Shown: positions 12,911 through 13,282 of the stretch, piece by piece
Layout: each line of letters begins with the position of its first letter
How positions within the stretch are numbered: position 1 is the stretch's first letter
Assembly (NCBI GenBank): GCA_036375895.1
Contig: DASVBJ010000295.1
Location: 1-13,282, forward strand
DNA length: 13,282 bases
Origin: DASVBJ01 sp036375895
Lineage (GTDB): Bacteria > Actinomycetota > Actinomycetes > JACCUZ01
Reading direction: 5' to 3'
Program-made: the position numbers and the translations under genes
The notes under the pieces: model-generated
What the model was told of the DNA's origin: nothing
The model's input: the letters and a program-made list of their open reading frames with translations, nothing else
Database searches by the model: none

Positions 12911-13282
12911 ATGGAACAGCAGGAGACCGTCGATCGGCGTCGGCTGCACCCACTGACCCCGGTCCTGCGCGGGTGGAAGGTGTTCGCGGCCGTCGCGGTC
13001 GTGGCCCTCCAGCAGCTCGCGGGCGACGTCGGCACGGGCTGGCTGCTGTCGGCGGTCGCGGCCACCATCCCGGTGGCGGTGGCCTACGGCTACCTGTCGT
13101 GGCGGTTCACCCACTACAGCATCGAGGGCGGGGACCTGCGACTGGACACCGGCGTGCTGTTCCGGCGGTCGCGCCGGGTGCGGCTGGACCGGCTGCAGGC
13201 CGTCGACGTGGTGCGGCCGCTGGTGGCCCGCGCCCTCGGGATGGCCGAGCTGCGCCTCGAGGTGGCGGGCGGGTCCTCCTCC
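12911..13282 (+). CDS. Bacterial PH-domain membrane protein (DUF304, YdbT-like), 3' partial
   Basis: Open frame from ATG 12911 to the window end, 124 residues visible and no stop reached. Charged N-terminus (MEQQETVDRRRLHPLTPV), two membrane helices near 22-40 and 44-62, then the start of a bPH2 domain: HYSIEGGDLRLDTGVLFRRS, VRLDRLQAVDVVRPLVARALGMAELRLEVAGG. The pattern repeats that of the preceding gene. YdbT-type proteins have several such domains and are about 450-500 residues long, so most of the gene lies outside. The ATG follows the previous TAG with no gap. Confidence 0.88.
   Translation, partial: MEQQETVDRRRLHPLTPVLRGWKVFAAVAVVALQQLAGDVGTGWLLSAVAATIPVAVAYGYLSWRFTHYSIEGGDLRLDTGVLFRRSRRVRLDRLQAVDVVRPLVARALGMAELRLEVAGGSSS

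Overview
The window looks like chromosome from a high-GC actinobacterium. The evidence is very high third-position GC, many GTG starts, four-base stop/start overlaps, several TANNNT-type -10 boxes placed 6-8 bases before a start codon (leaderless mRNAs), and the ftsH-folE-folP-folB-folK-DUF3180 gene order typical of Actinomycetota. I cannot fix the order or genus. No rRNA, tRNA, CRISPR, insertion sequence or phage gene is visible.

Region 1 (1-5134, all +): the 3' part of ftsH, then a tight folate cluster. It holds folE (GTP cyclohydrolase I), folP (dihydropteroate synthase), an NTF2/SnoaL-fold protein of unknown role, folB (dihydroneopterin aldolase), folK (pyrophosphokinase) and a DUF3180 membrane protein. 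From folP onward every junction overlaps, so translation is probably coupled. FolE makes dihydroneopterin triphosphate from GTP; FolB, FolK and FolP then carry the pterin to dihydropteroate.

Region 2 (5159-6559, -): a berberine-bridge-type FAD oxidoreductase with its own promoter-like sequence and a strong ribosome binding site.

Region 3 (6650-10163): a complete quaternary-amine/osmoprotectant ABC importer. The ATPase is on the minus strand. Two permeases and a lipoprotein binding protein are on the plus strand, and the two divergent start codons almost touch. The binding protein is the most striking gene in the window. The segment that normally ends this family lies at the N-terminus, before the segment that normally starts it, which makes it a natural circular permutation.

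Region 4 (10160-11180): a DUF1684 gene whose stop codon interlocks with that of the binding protein. It is followed by about 400 bases of mostly non-coding DNA with a perfect 17-bp inverted repeat and a 38-bp direct repeat of the nuoD 3' end.

Region 5 (11181-13282): a stand-alone NuoD (complex I 49-kDa-type subunit) with no other nuo gene beside it and with substitutions at quinone-site positions. Divergent from it are two bacterial PH-domain (DUF304/YdbS-YdbT-like) membrane proteins, the second cut off by the window end.
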